64,000 nt of DNA, from assembly GCA_016713235.1 (NCBI GenBank), contig JADJPN010000001.1, positions 124,001-188,000 of the forward strand, in the 5' to 3' direction. Positions 8,848-18,151 of the stretch are shown one piece after another. Positions within the stretch are counted from its first letter, which is position 1, and every line of letters begins with the position of its first letter. The position numbers and the translations under genes are program-made. The notes below the pieces were generated by a model, which saw only the letters and a program-made list of their open reading frames with translations, was not told the origin of the DNA and searched no databases. The stretch is from Hyphomicrobiales bacterium. GTDB lineage: Bacteria; Pseudomonadota; Alphaproteobacteria; Rhizobiales; Xanthobacteraceae.

Positions 8848-9842
8848 TGCGCGAGTCCGCTGCTGGTGCGGCCGCGCTTCGCATTCTTATCGAGATGCTC
8901 GTTCAGCCCTTTTACGACGAGTTCATAGCCTGCGTCGGTGTAATGCCAGTCGGGCACGAATAGCGCTCTGCGATCAGGCTGCACGCGCAAGAGTTCGACC
9001 GGATCGTAGATGTCGATTCCGGCATCTTTCGCAAGCGCGGCCATCGTTTTCTGCAAGGTGTAGTTCGAACCATCATTCAGCACCTGGCGGCGGTCGGGCA
9101 GCATCACGATAGTCATCGGTACGCCCTTCTCGCGTTGAAGCTTGCCGAGTTCGCCGAACATCACCCGAAAATCGTTTTGCACCGTTTCGGGCACGTTCTC
9201 GATAATCGTCGAGAGACGAAAATTCGGCACAGCATTGTGCCGCCGCGCGCGAACCCAGGCAATGAGTGCAAGACGACTGTTCCTGACTACCCAGTCGAAC
9301 GGTTGCGGCGGCATGCGCAACGAATACGTAATCGCACCGCTCTCGTTCACGCGAAAATAAGAAAGTGGAGTTTCCGTGTAGCGCGCGATCTCGATCGGGA
9401 TCAGCACGAAGACCAACCGGTCTGCTTTGATTCCGTAATCCAGAATCATGCGCGCCTGTTGCACGCGCATATTCATACGGTCGTTGATCTCGCGAAAGAA
9501 CAAAATGCGATGCGAGGGCATCACGCGGTCCGCCGTTTGCGAAATTCCTTTCGCGAAAGACACGCCGAAGAAAGCCCAGGTCGGCTTGGGCGACGATTTC
9601 GGAATTTGCGCAAGCTTGGGCGCTTCAGCGGGCTGATAGAGATCGGGCGAGCGATAGTTCATGCGCAGAACAGGATCGCTTTTATACGCGCCCTTCAACG
9701 CAGGATCGCCATCCAGAAACTGCCTGACATTCTCGGGCGGACGCAGCCGCATGAACGTCTCACCCAGCGCGAGCGGCAGAGCGAGTCCTGCGATCACGCC
9801 GGCGGCGACCAACCAGCCTGTGCCTTTCGCGGTCCTGCTCAT
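8844..9842 (-). CDS. SGNH-like membrane-anchored protein, probable partner of the MBOAT acyltransferase
   Basis: A 332-residue protein with an uncleaved or cleavable N-terminal hydrophobic segment (residues 10-28) and a periplasmic SGNH-hydrolase-like body. The nucleophile block reads FFGVSFAKG (S95), with Val where GDSF-type enzymes have Asp. The C-terminal block reads PDWHYTDAGY (D298, H300), the expected DxxH-like dyad region. It resembles the AlgX/AlgJ/DltD group that works with MBOAT proteins to complete O-acetylation. The ATGA overlap with the MBOAT gene supports this. The catalytic call is inference; the family resemblance is fair. Confidence 0.75.
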   Translation of the reverse strand: MSRTAKGTGWLVAAGVIAGLALPLALGETFMRLRPPENVRQFLDGDPALKGAYKSDPVLRMNYRSPDLYQPAEAPKLAQIPKSSPKPTWAFFGVSFAKGISQTADRVMPSHRILFFREINDRMNMRVQQARMILDYGIKADRLVFVLIPIEIARYTETPLSYFRVNESGAITYSLRMPPQPFDWVVRNSRLALIAWVRARRHNAVPNFRLSTIIENVPETVQNDFRVMFGELGKLQREKGVPMTIVMLPDRRQVLNDGSNYTLQKTMAALAKDAGIDIYDPVELLRVQPDRRALFVPDWHYTDAGYELVVKGLNEHLDKNAKRGRTSSGLAQ

Positions 9843-9918
9843 CTGGAAAACTTATTGCTCCGGGAGCGCGGTTAAACCCGGCGCCGCCGCGCCAAGTCAA
9901 GCAAACGGCAGCATGCGC

Positions 9919-10372
9919 TCAGGATTTTGCGGCGCCCGGCCTGCGCGGAACCGATACGGTCGCCTGCCCGTCCAGCACCTTCCGCCCGTCCACCTTTGCT
10001 TCACAGTAAAGAGGCCACGCGGCTGCCCTTTTCGATCAGTTCAACCACTTCGACGCTGACCGTGACCACGTCGCCGATCTTCACCGGCCCATGGAATTCC
10101 AGGGTCTGCGAGATATAGACCGCGCCCGGCCCCGGCAGCTTGGTGCCGAGGATCGCGGAGATCAGGCTCGCCGTATAAAGGCCGTGGGCGATACGCTGCC
10201 CAAATACGGTCGTCTGGGCATAGAGGTCGGACAGGTGGACCGGGTTGTGGTCGCCAGTCAGCTCGGCAAAGCCGATGACATCTTCGTCCATCACGGTCCG
10301 CATGATGCTCTCGCGCATGCCGACCCGGATGTCCTCGAAAAAGAGCGGCTGGAAAGCCGTCGCATCCAACAT
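9919..10372 (-). CDS. MaoC-like (R)-specific enoyl-CoA hydratase, frameshifted near C-terminus
   Basis: A single hot-dog-fold MaoC dehydratase that hydrates enoyl-CoA. The hydratase motif GDHNPVHLS is present, followed by the FGQRIAHG segment. The uninterrupted frame ends at 10001 after GSRVASLL, too early. Removing one T from the CTCTTTAC run near 10011 gives GSRVALYCEAKVDGRKV and on to PRRPGAAKS, ending at 9919, exactly the expected C-terminal beta strands. The start at ATG 10372 (MLDATAFQP) fits family length, about 150 residues rejoined. It is divergent from cheY. Phasin genes elsewhere in the window would suit a role in polyhydroxyalkanoate precursor supply, but that is speculation. Confidence 0.85.
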
Positions 10373-10551
10373 CTTGTTCAAAACCGGACCCCATTCCCAT
10401 TCTTGCGGCAGGGCACAATTGGCTCCCGCACTGCAATAGCCCATGGGGCGGAAAAAGGGAATTAACCCGATGGCAAGCCCGTTTTGGTACGCTGAAGGCT
10501 GCACTGGACCCCCAGAAGGACGGTCCCGGCCGACCCGCGGAGCGAAACAAG

Positions 10552-10941
10552 ATGGCCACCGACACCCACATGCCGATCCTCGTCGTCGACGACTACAAGA
10601 CGATGATCCGGATCATTCGCAATCTTCTGAAGCAGCTTGGCTTCGACGATGTGGATGAGGCGGTGGACGGCAAGGAAGCGCTCGGCAAGCTCAAGGAAAA
10701 AAAATACGGCCTCGTGATCTCCGACTGGAATATGGAGCCGATGACCGGCTTCGAACTCCTGCGCGAGGTCCGCGCGGACCCTGACCTCTCGAAGACTCCC
10801 TTCATCATGGTCACTGCGGAATCCAAGACCGAGAACGTGGTCGCCGCGAAGAAAGCCGGCGTGAACAACTACATCGTGAAGCCGTTCAACGCCGCAACGC
10901 TCAAAAACAAGATCGATTCAGTTTTCACCCCGGCAGCCTGA
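10552..10941 (+). CDS. cheY: Chemotaxis response regulator CheY
   Basis: A stand-alone receiver domain of 129 residues. All landmark residues align with E. coli CheY shifted by one: acidic pair D13/D14, phospho-acceptor D58 in ISDWNM, T88 in VTAES and K110 in IVKPF. The segment RNLLKQLGF and the Trp after the phospho-Asp are typical of flagellar CheY rather than of cell-cycle receivers such as DivK. The following gene is CheZ-like, which supports a chemotaxis role: phospho-CheY binds the flagellar switch. No other che genes are in the window, so this is an orphan cheY-cheZ pair. Confidence 0.93.
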   Translation: MATDTHMPILVVDDYKTMIRIIRNLLKQLGFDDVDEAVDGKEALGKLKEKKYGLVISDWNMEPMTGFELLREVRADPDLSKTPFIMVTAESKTENVVAAKKAGVNNYIVKPFNAATLKNKIDSVFTPAA

Positions 10942-10988
10942 AGAAAATGCGGCCATCGGTGCGCCGCGTAATAGTACTCAAGTAAGTC

Positions 10989-11516
10989 ATGGGAATTTCA
11001 GGCAACGCCGAATTGGAAAACGAGCTCCGCAAGATCGCGAACTACATCGCCGCGCTTAGGCGCGAAATCGCCGCGCTCCAGGCGAACGAAATGCACATAG
11101 AAAAAATTCCGGCTGCCGGCCACGAACTCGCGGCGGTCGTGACCTCAACTGAAGGCGCGACCAACGAGATCATGGCCATTGCCGAGAATGTGCTTTCAAC
11201 CGACATCAGCGATCCGGCGGCGTATAAGGAATTCGTCGACAAGGAAATGATGGCGCTGTTCGAGACCTGCGCGTTTCAGGACCTTACCGGACAGCGCATC
11301 TCTCGCGTCGTGAAGACGCTCGAGCATATCGAAGCGCGCGTTTCGCGTTTCGCCACCTATACCGGCGTGGAAGACGAGGCCGGTCATGCCAACGACCGGT
11401 AAGCCAAAGCCGCTACCCGAAAAGAAGAACTGCTCCTGAACGGTCCGTCGATTGCGGACGAAGGCAACAGCCAGCCGATGATCGATCGGCTGCTCGCGAC
11501 CATTAAAGGCCGGTAA
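10989..11516 (+). CDS. cheZ: CheZ-like CheY-P phosphatase, interrupted by an in-frame TAA
   Basis: The protein is mostly helical and carries the CheZ active-site signature FQDLTGQRIS at residues 96-105. D98 and Q102 match the catalytic Asp/Gln pair known from E. coli CheZ. The open frame stops at TAA 11400-11402 after 137 residues. The same frame continues without a break to a second TAA at 11516, encoding ELLLNGPSIADEG and a final IDRLLATIKGR. That tail resembles the C-terminal CheY-binding helix of CheZ. The premature TAA is therefore a nonsense change or a sequencing error, and the intact product would be about 175 residues. It directly follows cheY. Confidence 0.8.
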
Positions 11517-11521
11517 CTACG

Positions 11522-12451
11522 CTACCAGCTTAAGCGGTGCATCATACCGATGGGCCAGGCGGCCTGTTCGGCAAATATTTCGCCCGCGCGATTTTTCTCT
11601 TCCGAGAAGTCCTCAGCGTGAATGCCGCCGGTGATAAACAAGCAGTCGATGCCCTGGAGCGCCGCGCCTTTTAGATCGGTACGTGCGCCGTCGCCGATCG
11701 CGAGCATCTCTTCTTTCTCGATCTTGCCGCCGCGAAGCTTCTGCGCCTCCGCGACCACCCGATCATAGATCGGTGCGTAAGGCTTGCCGGCGTAAATCGC
11801 CTTGCCGCCCATTTGCTCATAGAGCTGCGCCAACGCACCTGCGCAAACGATCAGCTTGTCGCCCCGTTCGACTACAAGATCGGGGTTCGCGCAGAGCATC
11901 AAGACGCCGCGCGGGATGAGACGCGAGAACATCTCGCGATAATCTTCCGCGACTTCGATTTCGTCATTGAACGGGCCGGTCACGACGACGACATCGCACT
12001 CGTCCTCACCGACCATCTTGTTCGGCAGCCCGTCATAGTTCGGCATGTCGCGGGCGGGACCGAGATGAAAAAGTTTCGCTTCGGGGCGTGCTTCCAGTTC
12101 GGTCCGGGCGACATCGCCAGACGCAACGATGGTGTCGTAACAATCCGCCGGAACGCCCCACTTTGCGATCTGTTTTGCGACCACGACGCCGGGACGCGGC
12201 GCATTGGAAATCAGGATAACCGTGGCGCCGTTCTTGCGCGCGGTCTTCAGCGCCTCGCACGCGGCCGGATAAGCGGCAACGCCGTTATGCACGACGCCCC
12301 AGACGTCGCTGAGCAGAAGCTTGTACTTCGGTGCGATCGCGCCAAAACCGTCGAGAACGGGCGGAAGCGCGGGCGAGAGATCGGGTGTGTTGTTTTTCAC
12401 GGCGCGCGGAAGTCGCACGAATGGCCGTATGGCGCAAGGCTTCGCCCGCAA
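11522..12451 (-). CDS. HAD superfamily class IIA phosphatase (TIGR01459-like)
   Basis: A 309-residue hydrolase of the HAD superfamily, subclass IIA (NagD-like cap). Motif I is LLSDVWGVVHNG, which carries the nucleophile Asp. Motif II is ILISNAPRP, and the C-terminal motif is AIGDGARTDLKGA. The DVWGV form is typical of a family common in alphaproteobacteria, whose physiological substrate is not settled. A GTG at 12400 (VKNNTPDLSP) would give a shorter protein that begins closer to the usual family start, and may be the true start. Convergent with cheZ; the EAL-protein gene ends only a few bases upstream, so they may share a transcript. Confidence 0.9.
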   Translation of the reverse strand: MRAKPCAIRPFVRLPRAVKNNTPDLSPALPPVLDGFGAIAPKYKLLLSDVWGVVHNGVAAYPAACEALKTARKNGATVILISNAPRPGVVVAKQIAKWGVPADCYDTIVASGDVARTELEARPEAKLFHLGPARDMPNYDGLPNKMVGEDECDVVVVTGPFNDEIEVAEDYREMFSRLIPRGVLMLCANPDLVVERGDKLIVCAGALAQLYEQMGGKAIYAGKPYAPIYDRVVAEAQKLRGGKIEKEEMLAIGDGARTDLKGAALQGIDCLFITGGIHAEDFSEEKNRAGEIFAEQAAWPIGMMHRLSW

Positions 12452-12453
12452 GG

Positions 12454-13833
12454 TCAGGCGCGGCGAACCGTCCGCGCCACGAGCTTGGAGATGTCGTTCT
12501 GGCGCGGCGCCGGCATAGGCTCCGCGGGCTTGGCATCCGCAGCAGGAAACTCCGCGACCTCGCCCTTGAGGATGTCGGAGCGGATCGGCCGCGGCGGGGC
12601 AAACAGCACCCCCTGCCCGAAGCCGAGATCGTAATCGAGGAGATCGACGACTGTGGCTTCGGTCTCGATTTTCTCCGCAATCAGATCGATGCCATAGCGG
12701 CCGAGCAGATCGACGAGATCGGCGGGATGCACCTGCGCGCCGGAGTGCGGCACGCGGCCCAGAAGAAGCGCCGCGGAAATTTTCAGGTAACGCACGCCGC
12801 GCTCGGCCATGGCCTGCGGATCGATGTGAAGATCCGAGACGTGATCGATCGCAAAACGGAAGCCGTGTTCGCGCAACTGATGGAGACTGTCGCGATAAAC
12901 CGCGTTCGGCGAACGGAAATCGGCCTGCGCAATCTCGATGAACAGTGACGGCGCGATTGCTTTGTTCGCATCGAGCGCGTTCATGATCGTGCTGACGGCG
13001 GCGCGATCCGAGAGCGTTTCCGGCGCGAGATTGAAGAATATCCCGACGTCCTTCGACTTCGTGGCGAGGCGCCGCACGACCTGAAGCGAGGAGTTCACGA
13101 GATTTTCGTCGAGCGCACGCACGGCGCCGCTACGGCGGGCCGCAGGGATAAAGTGCTTGGCCTCGATCAGCTTGCCTTCGGGAAGGCGCAGCCGCGACAC
13201 CGCTTCATAGAAGCGAACCTTGCGCTGCGGCAGCGTCACGATCGGCTGGAGATGAACGTCGATGCGCTCGTTCGCCAGGGCGTCGCGGACCAGCATCGCA
13301 ATTTCGTCGTCGTTGAGCGAGCCGAGCGGATTTACCGGAGCAGATTGCGCAAGTGCAGGGCTCGGCTGAATCTGTGCGGCGTCGATTTCCGCGACCGCTC
13401 TGGCTGCCGCTTCAGGCGACGTGCTGAAGATCTGCTTTTGCGCGAGCAAGCTTTCATGCTCGCTCACCGTTTTCGCAAGATCGCCGACCAGACCGGCGAG
13501 ATCGCCGATTTCTTTTGCGAGCGGCTCGGTCTGCGATTTCAAATCCTGTGAGGGCGCGGCCTGTATCTGATCGACCCGGACGTTCAACTCGCCAACCTGA
13601 CGCGCGATATCGGCGGCAGCACGGGCAAGCCCTTCGAAGCGCTCGTTCGCTTCCAGCCGGTCGCGGGCACGGGCGGAAACGGCTTCCACCGTAACGAGCC
13701 CGAACAGCAGCGCGAGCGCGCCGAATGCTGCTTCGACCGCCGTGATGCCGATCGCGTAATGCAAAGCCGCACCTGCCGACGCCGCGATCAGCGCCATGCA
13801 AAACGCGATGAAATAGAAGCCTTTGCCGAACAT
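12454..13833 (-). CDS. Membrane-anchored EAL-domain protein, degenerate active site
   Basis: A 459-residue protein with two N-terminal hydrophobic segments (about 4-28 and 31-48), a coiled-coil-like stretch rich in Glu/Ala/Leu (about 60-125), a linker, and a C-terminal EAL domain from about residue 180. The EAL signature reads YEAVSRLR near 208. The Asn of FFNLAPE, Glu of FIEIAQ, Lys of LKIS and Glu of EKIE are kept. The usual DDFG loop reads IDHVSD, so one metal-binding Asp is lost. By family knowledge such proteins often bind rather than hydrolyse cyclic-di-GMP. No GGDEF domain is present. Function is inferred as c-di-GMP sensing at the membrane. Confidence 0.85.
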   Translation of the reverse strand: MFGKGFYFIAFCMALIAASAGAALHYAIGITAVEAAFGALALLFGLVTVEAVSARARDRLEANERFEGLARAAADIARQVGELNVRVDQIQAAPSQDLKSQTEPLAKEIGDLAGLVGDLAKTVSEHESLLAQKQIFSTSPEAAARAVAEIDAAQIQPSPALAQSAPVNPLGSLNDDEIAMLVRDALANERIDVHLQPIVTLPQRKVRFYEAVSRLRLPEGKLIEAKHFIPAARRSGAVRALDENLVNSSLQVVRRLATKSKDVGIFFNLAPETLSDRAAVSTIMNALDANKAIAPSLFIEIAQADFRSPNAVYRDSLHQLREHGFRFAIDHVSDLHIDPQAMAERGVRYLKISAALLLGRVPHSGAQVHPADLVDLLGRYGIDLIAEKIETEATVVDLLDYDLGFGQGVLFAPPRPIRSDILKGEVAEFPAADAKPAEPMPAPRQNDISKLVARTVRRA

Positions 13834-14026
13834 GTTGCTCAGGAGCCCGCCACTCCTGCCAATCCGGGAGACCGTTCCCCCGAATCTCCTGACGAATCAT
13901 AGGCGAAGGCTGAGTCCCAAGGAAGCGCGGCGTATTGGTGCGCTTGCTGCAACTGGAAAATGGCCGCAATCGCGTTACATTTGCGGCATGAGAACGGGCG
14001 ACGGCATGACCGCAAGGAAGCACGAT

Positions 14027-14521
14027 ATGAACGCCTTGATCCTCAACCGCCGGAATTTGCTGACCGCCGGAGGCTCTGTTTTGGCGTTGGGCGCCTCCGG
14101 GCTGTTGCGATCTGCCTCTGCGCAAGGTCTGGCACCGACCGCGTCGATGCGGGGAGGAGCCAACAATTACCACGCCCATAAGGGCGCGCCGGTCGTTGAG
14201 CGCATAGGCAAAGGCGGATTCGTGATGTCAGGCACCGTGCGCCGTGCTGGTGACGGGGCACCGTTATCCGGTCAGCGCATCCAGATCTGAGCGCATACTA
14301 TCGAAGGCCGCGAGGAAGACGCGCACAGTCATGGCGCGACGCTCACCGACAAGAACGGCGCGTTTCGTCTCGAGATGCCGCAAATCATTCCTATCTTCGG
14401 GCAACCGCACGGGCACCTCGCCTATGACAGCGGCGAATTCAAAACCGTCTTTCTGCGTCCGGTGATGCGCAGCGCCAAGGAAACCAGCCTGGAAGCCCAC
14501 TTCGTGCTGCAACCGGCCTGA
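14027..14521 (+). pseudogene. Tat-exported intradiol dioxygenase-like protein, interrupted by TGA at a conserved Trp
   Basis: The frame opens with a twin-arginine leader (NRRNLLTAGG, hydrophobic core, SASA cleavage). The body reads like the beta-sandwich core of intradiol ring-cleavage dioxygenases: GTVRRAGDGAPLSGQRIQI, then TGA at 14288-14290, then AHTIEGREEDAHSHGATLTDKNGAFRLE in the same frame to a TGA at 14521. In this family the position after QI is normally Trp, so TGG has become TGA. The start at 14027 has AAGGAAG at good spacing. The usual Tyr/His iron ligands are only partly recognisable, so it may not be a catechol dioxygenase. Either a one-base nonsense mutation or a sequencing error. 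Confidence 0.7.
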
Positions 14522-14528
14522 CCTTGCA

Positions 14529-15155
14529 GTGAATGAAGAGATGGTGCCGGCCCGTACTGCATTGATGTGGGCCACCCTTGCCGTTGCCATCGGCGTGCCG
14601 ATCGCACTCGCCGCGACAAGTCCTTATCTTCAATGGCGCGATGCGATTTATATCGCGGCTAGCTTTGCCGGCATCGTTGCGCTGGGTCTCCTGCTCGTTC
14701 AGCCTCTATTGATCGCCGGATATCTGCCGGGGTTGTCGGCTTTTCGCGCACGGCGCGTACATCTGTTGGTCGGCGGCGCGCTGGTCGTGGCGATCACTGT
14801 CCATGTCGCAGGGCTTTGGGTCACCAGCCCGCCGGACATGCTCGACGCACTTCTGTTTCGCGCGCCTACATTGTTCTCGCCCTTCGGCGTGGTGGCGATG
14901 TGGGCCATCTTTGCCACAGCAACGCTCGCTCTATTCCGCCGCCGGCTTGGACTGCGAACGTGGCGCATCACACACATGCCACTTGCAGCGATCATCGTCG
15001 GAGGCAGCGTCACCCACGGGATGCTGATCGAAGGCACGATGGAGACGATGTCGAAGGCCGCGCTTTGTGCGCTCGTCGTCTTGGCAACCGTCAAGGTCAT
15101 GATTGACCTTTGGCCGCGGAAAAAACGCGCGGTGCGGCCTACTGAATCGCCTTGA
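14529..15155 (+). CDS. Ferric reductase-like transmembrane haem protein
   Basis: A 208-residue integral membrane protein with about six hydrophobic segments. It fits the ferric-reductase-like transmembrane domain: paired histidines occur in the middle helices (RRVHLL and ITVHVAG) and later (ITHMPLA and VTHGML), consistent with two b-haems bound across the bilayer. The annotated GTG start at 14529 lies eight bases after the dioxygenase-like gene; an ATG at 14541 is an alternative. The close spacing suggests one operon in which electrons could be delivered to the exported dioxygenase-like protein. No flavin/NAD domain follows, so the electron donor is not evident. Confidence 0.8.
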   Translation: MNEEMVPARTALMWATLAVAIGVPIALAATSPYLQWRDAIYIAASFAGIVALGLLLVQPLLIAGYLPGLSAFRARRVHLLVGGALVVAITVHVAGLWVTSPPDMLDALLFRAPTLFSPFGVVAMWAIFATATLALFRRRLGLRTWRITHMPLAAIIVGGSVTHGMLIEGTMETMSKAALCALVVLATVKVMIDLWPRKKRAVRPTESP

Positions 15156-16498
15156 TCACCTTGCCGAGCTTTTCGAAAATCTCGCCGATCTGTGCCTCCG
15201 AAACGATCAACGGCGGGGAAACGCAAAGCGTATCGCCGGCCGCGCGAAGCATCATGCCCAGATCATGGAAGGCATATTCGAGCGACTCGTAGCCGCGTTT
15301 GCCGGGAGCGTCCTTGCGGGGAGCGAGGTCGATGCCGCAGGTGAGGCCAACGCAGCGAATATCCAGAACGTCAGGGGTGCCTTTGAGCGACATCGCGGCG
15401 TCGTACCAAAGCGGCTCGAGCTTCTTCGCGCGATTGAAGAGGTCTTCCTGCTTGTAGAGATCGAGCGTCGCCAGGCTTGCGGCGACCGCGAGCGGATGCG
15501 CCGAATAAGTGTAGCCGTGAAAGAGCTCGATCACATGCTCGGGACCCTTCATGAAGGCGTCGTAAATTCCCTTGCGTGCGACCACGCCACCCATCGGCAC
15601 GGCACCCGCGGTAACGCCTTTTGCAAATGTCACGAGATCCGGCACGACGCCATAACGCTCGGCGGCAAACGCGTGTCCGAGACGGCCAAAGCCGGTGATG
15701 ACTTCGTCGAAGATCAGCAGGATGCCGTACTTGTCGCAGATTTCGCGAAGCCGTTTCAGGTAACCTTTCGGCGCAGGCAGCACGCCGGTCGAACCAGCCA
15801 TCGGCTCCACGATGACCGCGGCGATGGTCGATGCGTCATGCAGCGCAACGAGTCTTTCGAGTTCGTCGGCAAGCTCCGCGCCCCATTCCGGTTCGCCCTT
15901 CGAGAAAGCCTGCTTTTTCTCTATTGTAGGTCGCGGGCAAGTGATCCGCGCCTGCGAGCGCGGTGCCGAACTGTTTTCTGTTCGCGACCATGCCACCGAC
16001 GGAAATGCCGCCAAAGCCGACACCGTGATAGCCGCGCTCGCGGCCGATCAGGCGCGTGCGTCCGGCGTTGCCGCTCACATTATGATAGGCGAGCGCAATC
16101 TTGAGCGCGGTATCCACCGCCTCCGAACCCGAGTTGCAAAAGAAAACATGATCGAGATCGCCCGGCGCAAGCTCCGCGATGCGCGTGGCTAATGTGAATG
16201 CCTGCGGATGCGAGAACTGAAAGCTCGGCGCGAAATCCATCTCGCCGGCCTGCTTCCTGATCGCTTCGACAATCGGTGCGCGGCTATGACCCGGGTTGAT
16301 GCACCACAGACCCGCAGCGCCATCGAGCACCTTGTGACCGTTTGCCGCCGTGTAGTGCATGTCCTTCGCGCCCACGACGAGGCGCGGACGCTTCTTGAAG
16401 GCGCGGTTCGCGGTGAAGGGAATCCAGAACGCCTCGAGATCGTTCGGCGCGTTCTTGGCATCCAAATTCTTGGCATCGACGTCGTAGGCATAGGCCAT
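15139..16498 (-). CDS. Class III pyridoxal-phosphate aminotransferase, one-base frameshift
   Basis: An aspartate-aminotransferase-fold class III enzyme, close to omega-amino acid/beta-alanine:pyruvate transaminases. The start at 16498 has a strong AAGGAG site. Visible motifs are GLWCINPGHSR near the N-terminus, the FFCNSGSEAVDTALK phosphate-binding segment, IFDEVITGFGR (the PLP-nitrogen Asp), and TFAKGVTAG with the PLP lysine. The frame breaks in the A5 run at 15914-15918: deleting one A turns NREKAGF into NREKQAFSKG and continues to IKAIQ at 15139. Rejoined length is about 453 residues. Divergent from a sigma-54 activator that may control it. Confidence 0.88.
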
Positions 16499-16667
16499 GG
16501 CTTGCTCCTTGGACCCAATCCTAGCAGCGGTCCGACGGGCACGGCCACCCCGCAGCGCAAAAGCAAAGGGTTTGTTTACCCTGTTTTGGCACTCTCGAAC
16601 CCAATGAAATAGGGCGTTCCGAGAACGGGGCACCCGTAACCAGTCCGCGTCGAGGGGTCGCCCGGTA

Positions 16668-18101
16668 ATGGTAAGGAATAACGGCTCGCAAGAGCCCAAT
16701 AGCGTAAGCGTTGCGTCCACCGCTTCCCGCATTCTCGTCATCGATCACGATCCGGCTGCGCGGCGCACGCTTCTAGCGGCGCTCGCGAGCATTTCGCCGC
16801 TGCCACTCGAAATCACCGAAGCAGAACGCGCTGAAGACGGCATTGCCGCCGCCCGGAAAGCTTCTTATTCGTCCGCCGTCGTCTCGTTCGATCGCCGCGC
16901 GCTTTCGGCCAACATGGAAATGATCGCGAACTTGCGCGAAGCGGGCATTCACGGACCGATCATCGCGACTTCTTCAACGGGCTCCGTAACCTCGGCGGTT
17001 GAAGCGATCCGCTCCGGTGTCAACGATTTCGTCGTGAAGCCATTTCAACCCAAGGAATTCGCGCGCCGCATGCTCGCGCGTGTCCGCGAATATGAATCCG
17101 CACGCATAGCGGTCGCCGAAGTACCTACGCACGAAACTGGAGAATCCTTCGAAGGGTTCATCGGCGTCTCGAACGCAATGAAAGATGTCTACGCGCAGAT
17201 CGAGCGGGTGGCTTCTTCCAAGGCGCCGGTATTCGTCACCGGCGAAAGCGGCACCGGCAAGGAAGTCTGCGCGGAAGCGCTGCACATCCGCTCGCGCAAT
17301 CGCGCGGGCCCGTTCATTGCGCTCAACTGCGGCGCGATCCCGAAAGAATTGATGGAAAGCGAAATCTTCGGCCATGTGAAGGGCGCCTTCACCTCCGCGC
17401 ACGAAGATCGCGCGGGCGCCGCCGAACTTGCGAACGGCGGCACGCTGTTCCTCGACGAAATTTGCGAGATGGATTTCGCGCTACAGGCGAAACTGCTGCG
17501 CTTCATCCAGACCGGCACCTTCCGCCGCGTCGGCGGGGCGAAGGAAATGAAGGTCAACGTCCGCTTCGTCTGCGCGACCAATCGCGACCCAAAGGAAGAA
17601 GTGGCGCTCGGCCGCTTCCGCGAAGATCTTTATTACCGGCTGCACGTGTTGCCGATGCATCTGCCGAGCCTGCGCGAGCGCGGCAACGACATTCTTCTGC
17701 TCGCACGCACTTTCCTCGCGCGCTTCGCCGAAGAGGAAGACCGTCACTTCCACGGCTTCGATGCGGACGCTGAAGCCACACTCGCCGCCTATAACTGGCC
17801 CGGCAATGTGCGCCAGCTCCAGAACGTGATCCGCCGCGTCGTGGTGCTGCATGACGGCGAACTCGTCACCGGCGCGATGCTCGATCTGCCCGTCGGCGCA
17901 ACCCACGAGGCCGCACGCGATACCGGACCGCTGCCGCGTATGGAAAGCCCTTCAATCGACCCCTACTGGATGCAGGAACAGCGCATTATCGAAGAGGCAC
18001 TCAAAGCCTTCGACGGCAACGCCCAGAAGGCCGCCGCCGCCCTCGAGATCGCACCCTCCACGATTTACCGGAAAATGCAGAACTGGTCGCAGGAAGGCTG
18101 A
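16668..18101 (+). CDS. Sigma-54-dependent response regulator (NtrC family), GAFTSA variant
   Basis: A 477-residue activator. Residues 20-135 are a receiver with acidic residues D26/D28, D75 as probable phospho-acceptor and Lys in VVKPF. Residues 160-390 are an AAA+ domain: Walker A GESGTGKE near 192, Walker B LFLDE near 261, and a sensor region. A C-terminal Fis helix-turn-helix ends in STIYRKMQNW. The loop that normally contacts sigma-54 reads GAFTSA instead of GAFTGA near residue 240. The variant may weaken or alter sigma-54 contact. No histidine kinase gene is adjacent. It is divergent from the aminotransferase gene. Confidence 0.93.
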   Translation: MVRNNGSQEPNSVSVASTASRILVIDHDPAARRTLLAALASISPLPLEITEAERAEDGIAAARKASYSSAVVSFDRRALSANMEMIANLREAGIHGPIIATSSTGSVTSAVEAIRSGVNDFVVKPFQPKEFARRMLARVREYESARIAVAEVPTHETGESFEGFIGVSNAMKDVYAQIERVASSKAPVFVTGESGTGKEVCAEALHIRSRNRAGPFIALNCGAIPKELMESEIFGHVKGAFTSAHEDRAGAAELANGGTLFLDEICEMDFALQAKLLRFIQTGTFRRVGGAKEMKVNVRFVCATNRDPKEEVALGRFREDLYYRLHVLPMHLPSLRERGNDILLLARTFLARFAEEEDRHFHGFDADAEATLAAYNWPGNVRQLQNVIRRVVVLHDGELVTGAMLDLPVGATHEAARDTGPLPRMESPSIDPYWMQEQRIIEEALKAFDGNAQKAAAALEIAPSTIYRKMQNWSQEG

Positions 18102-18151
18102 TCTCCCGGCCTCCTTGCCGCCCTGCCTGCTCTCCTTTAACACCGCGCCGA

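Noticed and set aside
10500..10551. A sigma-54-like site before cheY (TTGGTACG ... TGC)
   Set aside because: The GG to GC spacing is 13 instead of 10 bases.
14288..14290. TGA recoded as selenocysteine or tryptophan
   Set aside because: No downstream selenocysteine hairpin is apparent and TGA ends many other genes here, so mutation or error is simpler.
16586..16602. TTGGCAC as a sigma-54 promoter before the sigma-54 activator
   Set aside because: The -24 element fits, but no GC doublet occurs at the required -12 spacing.
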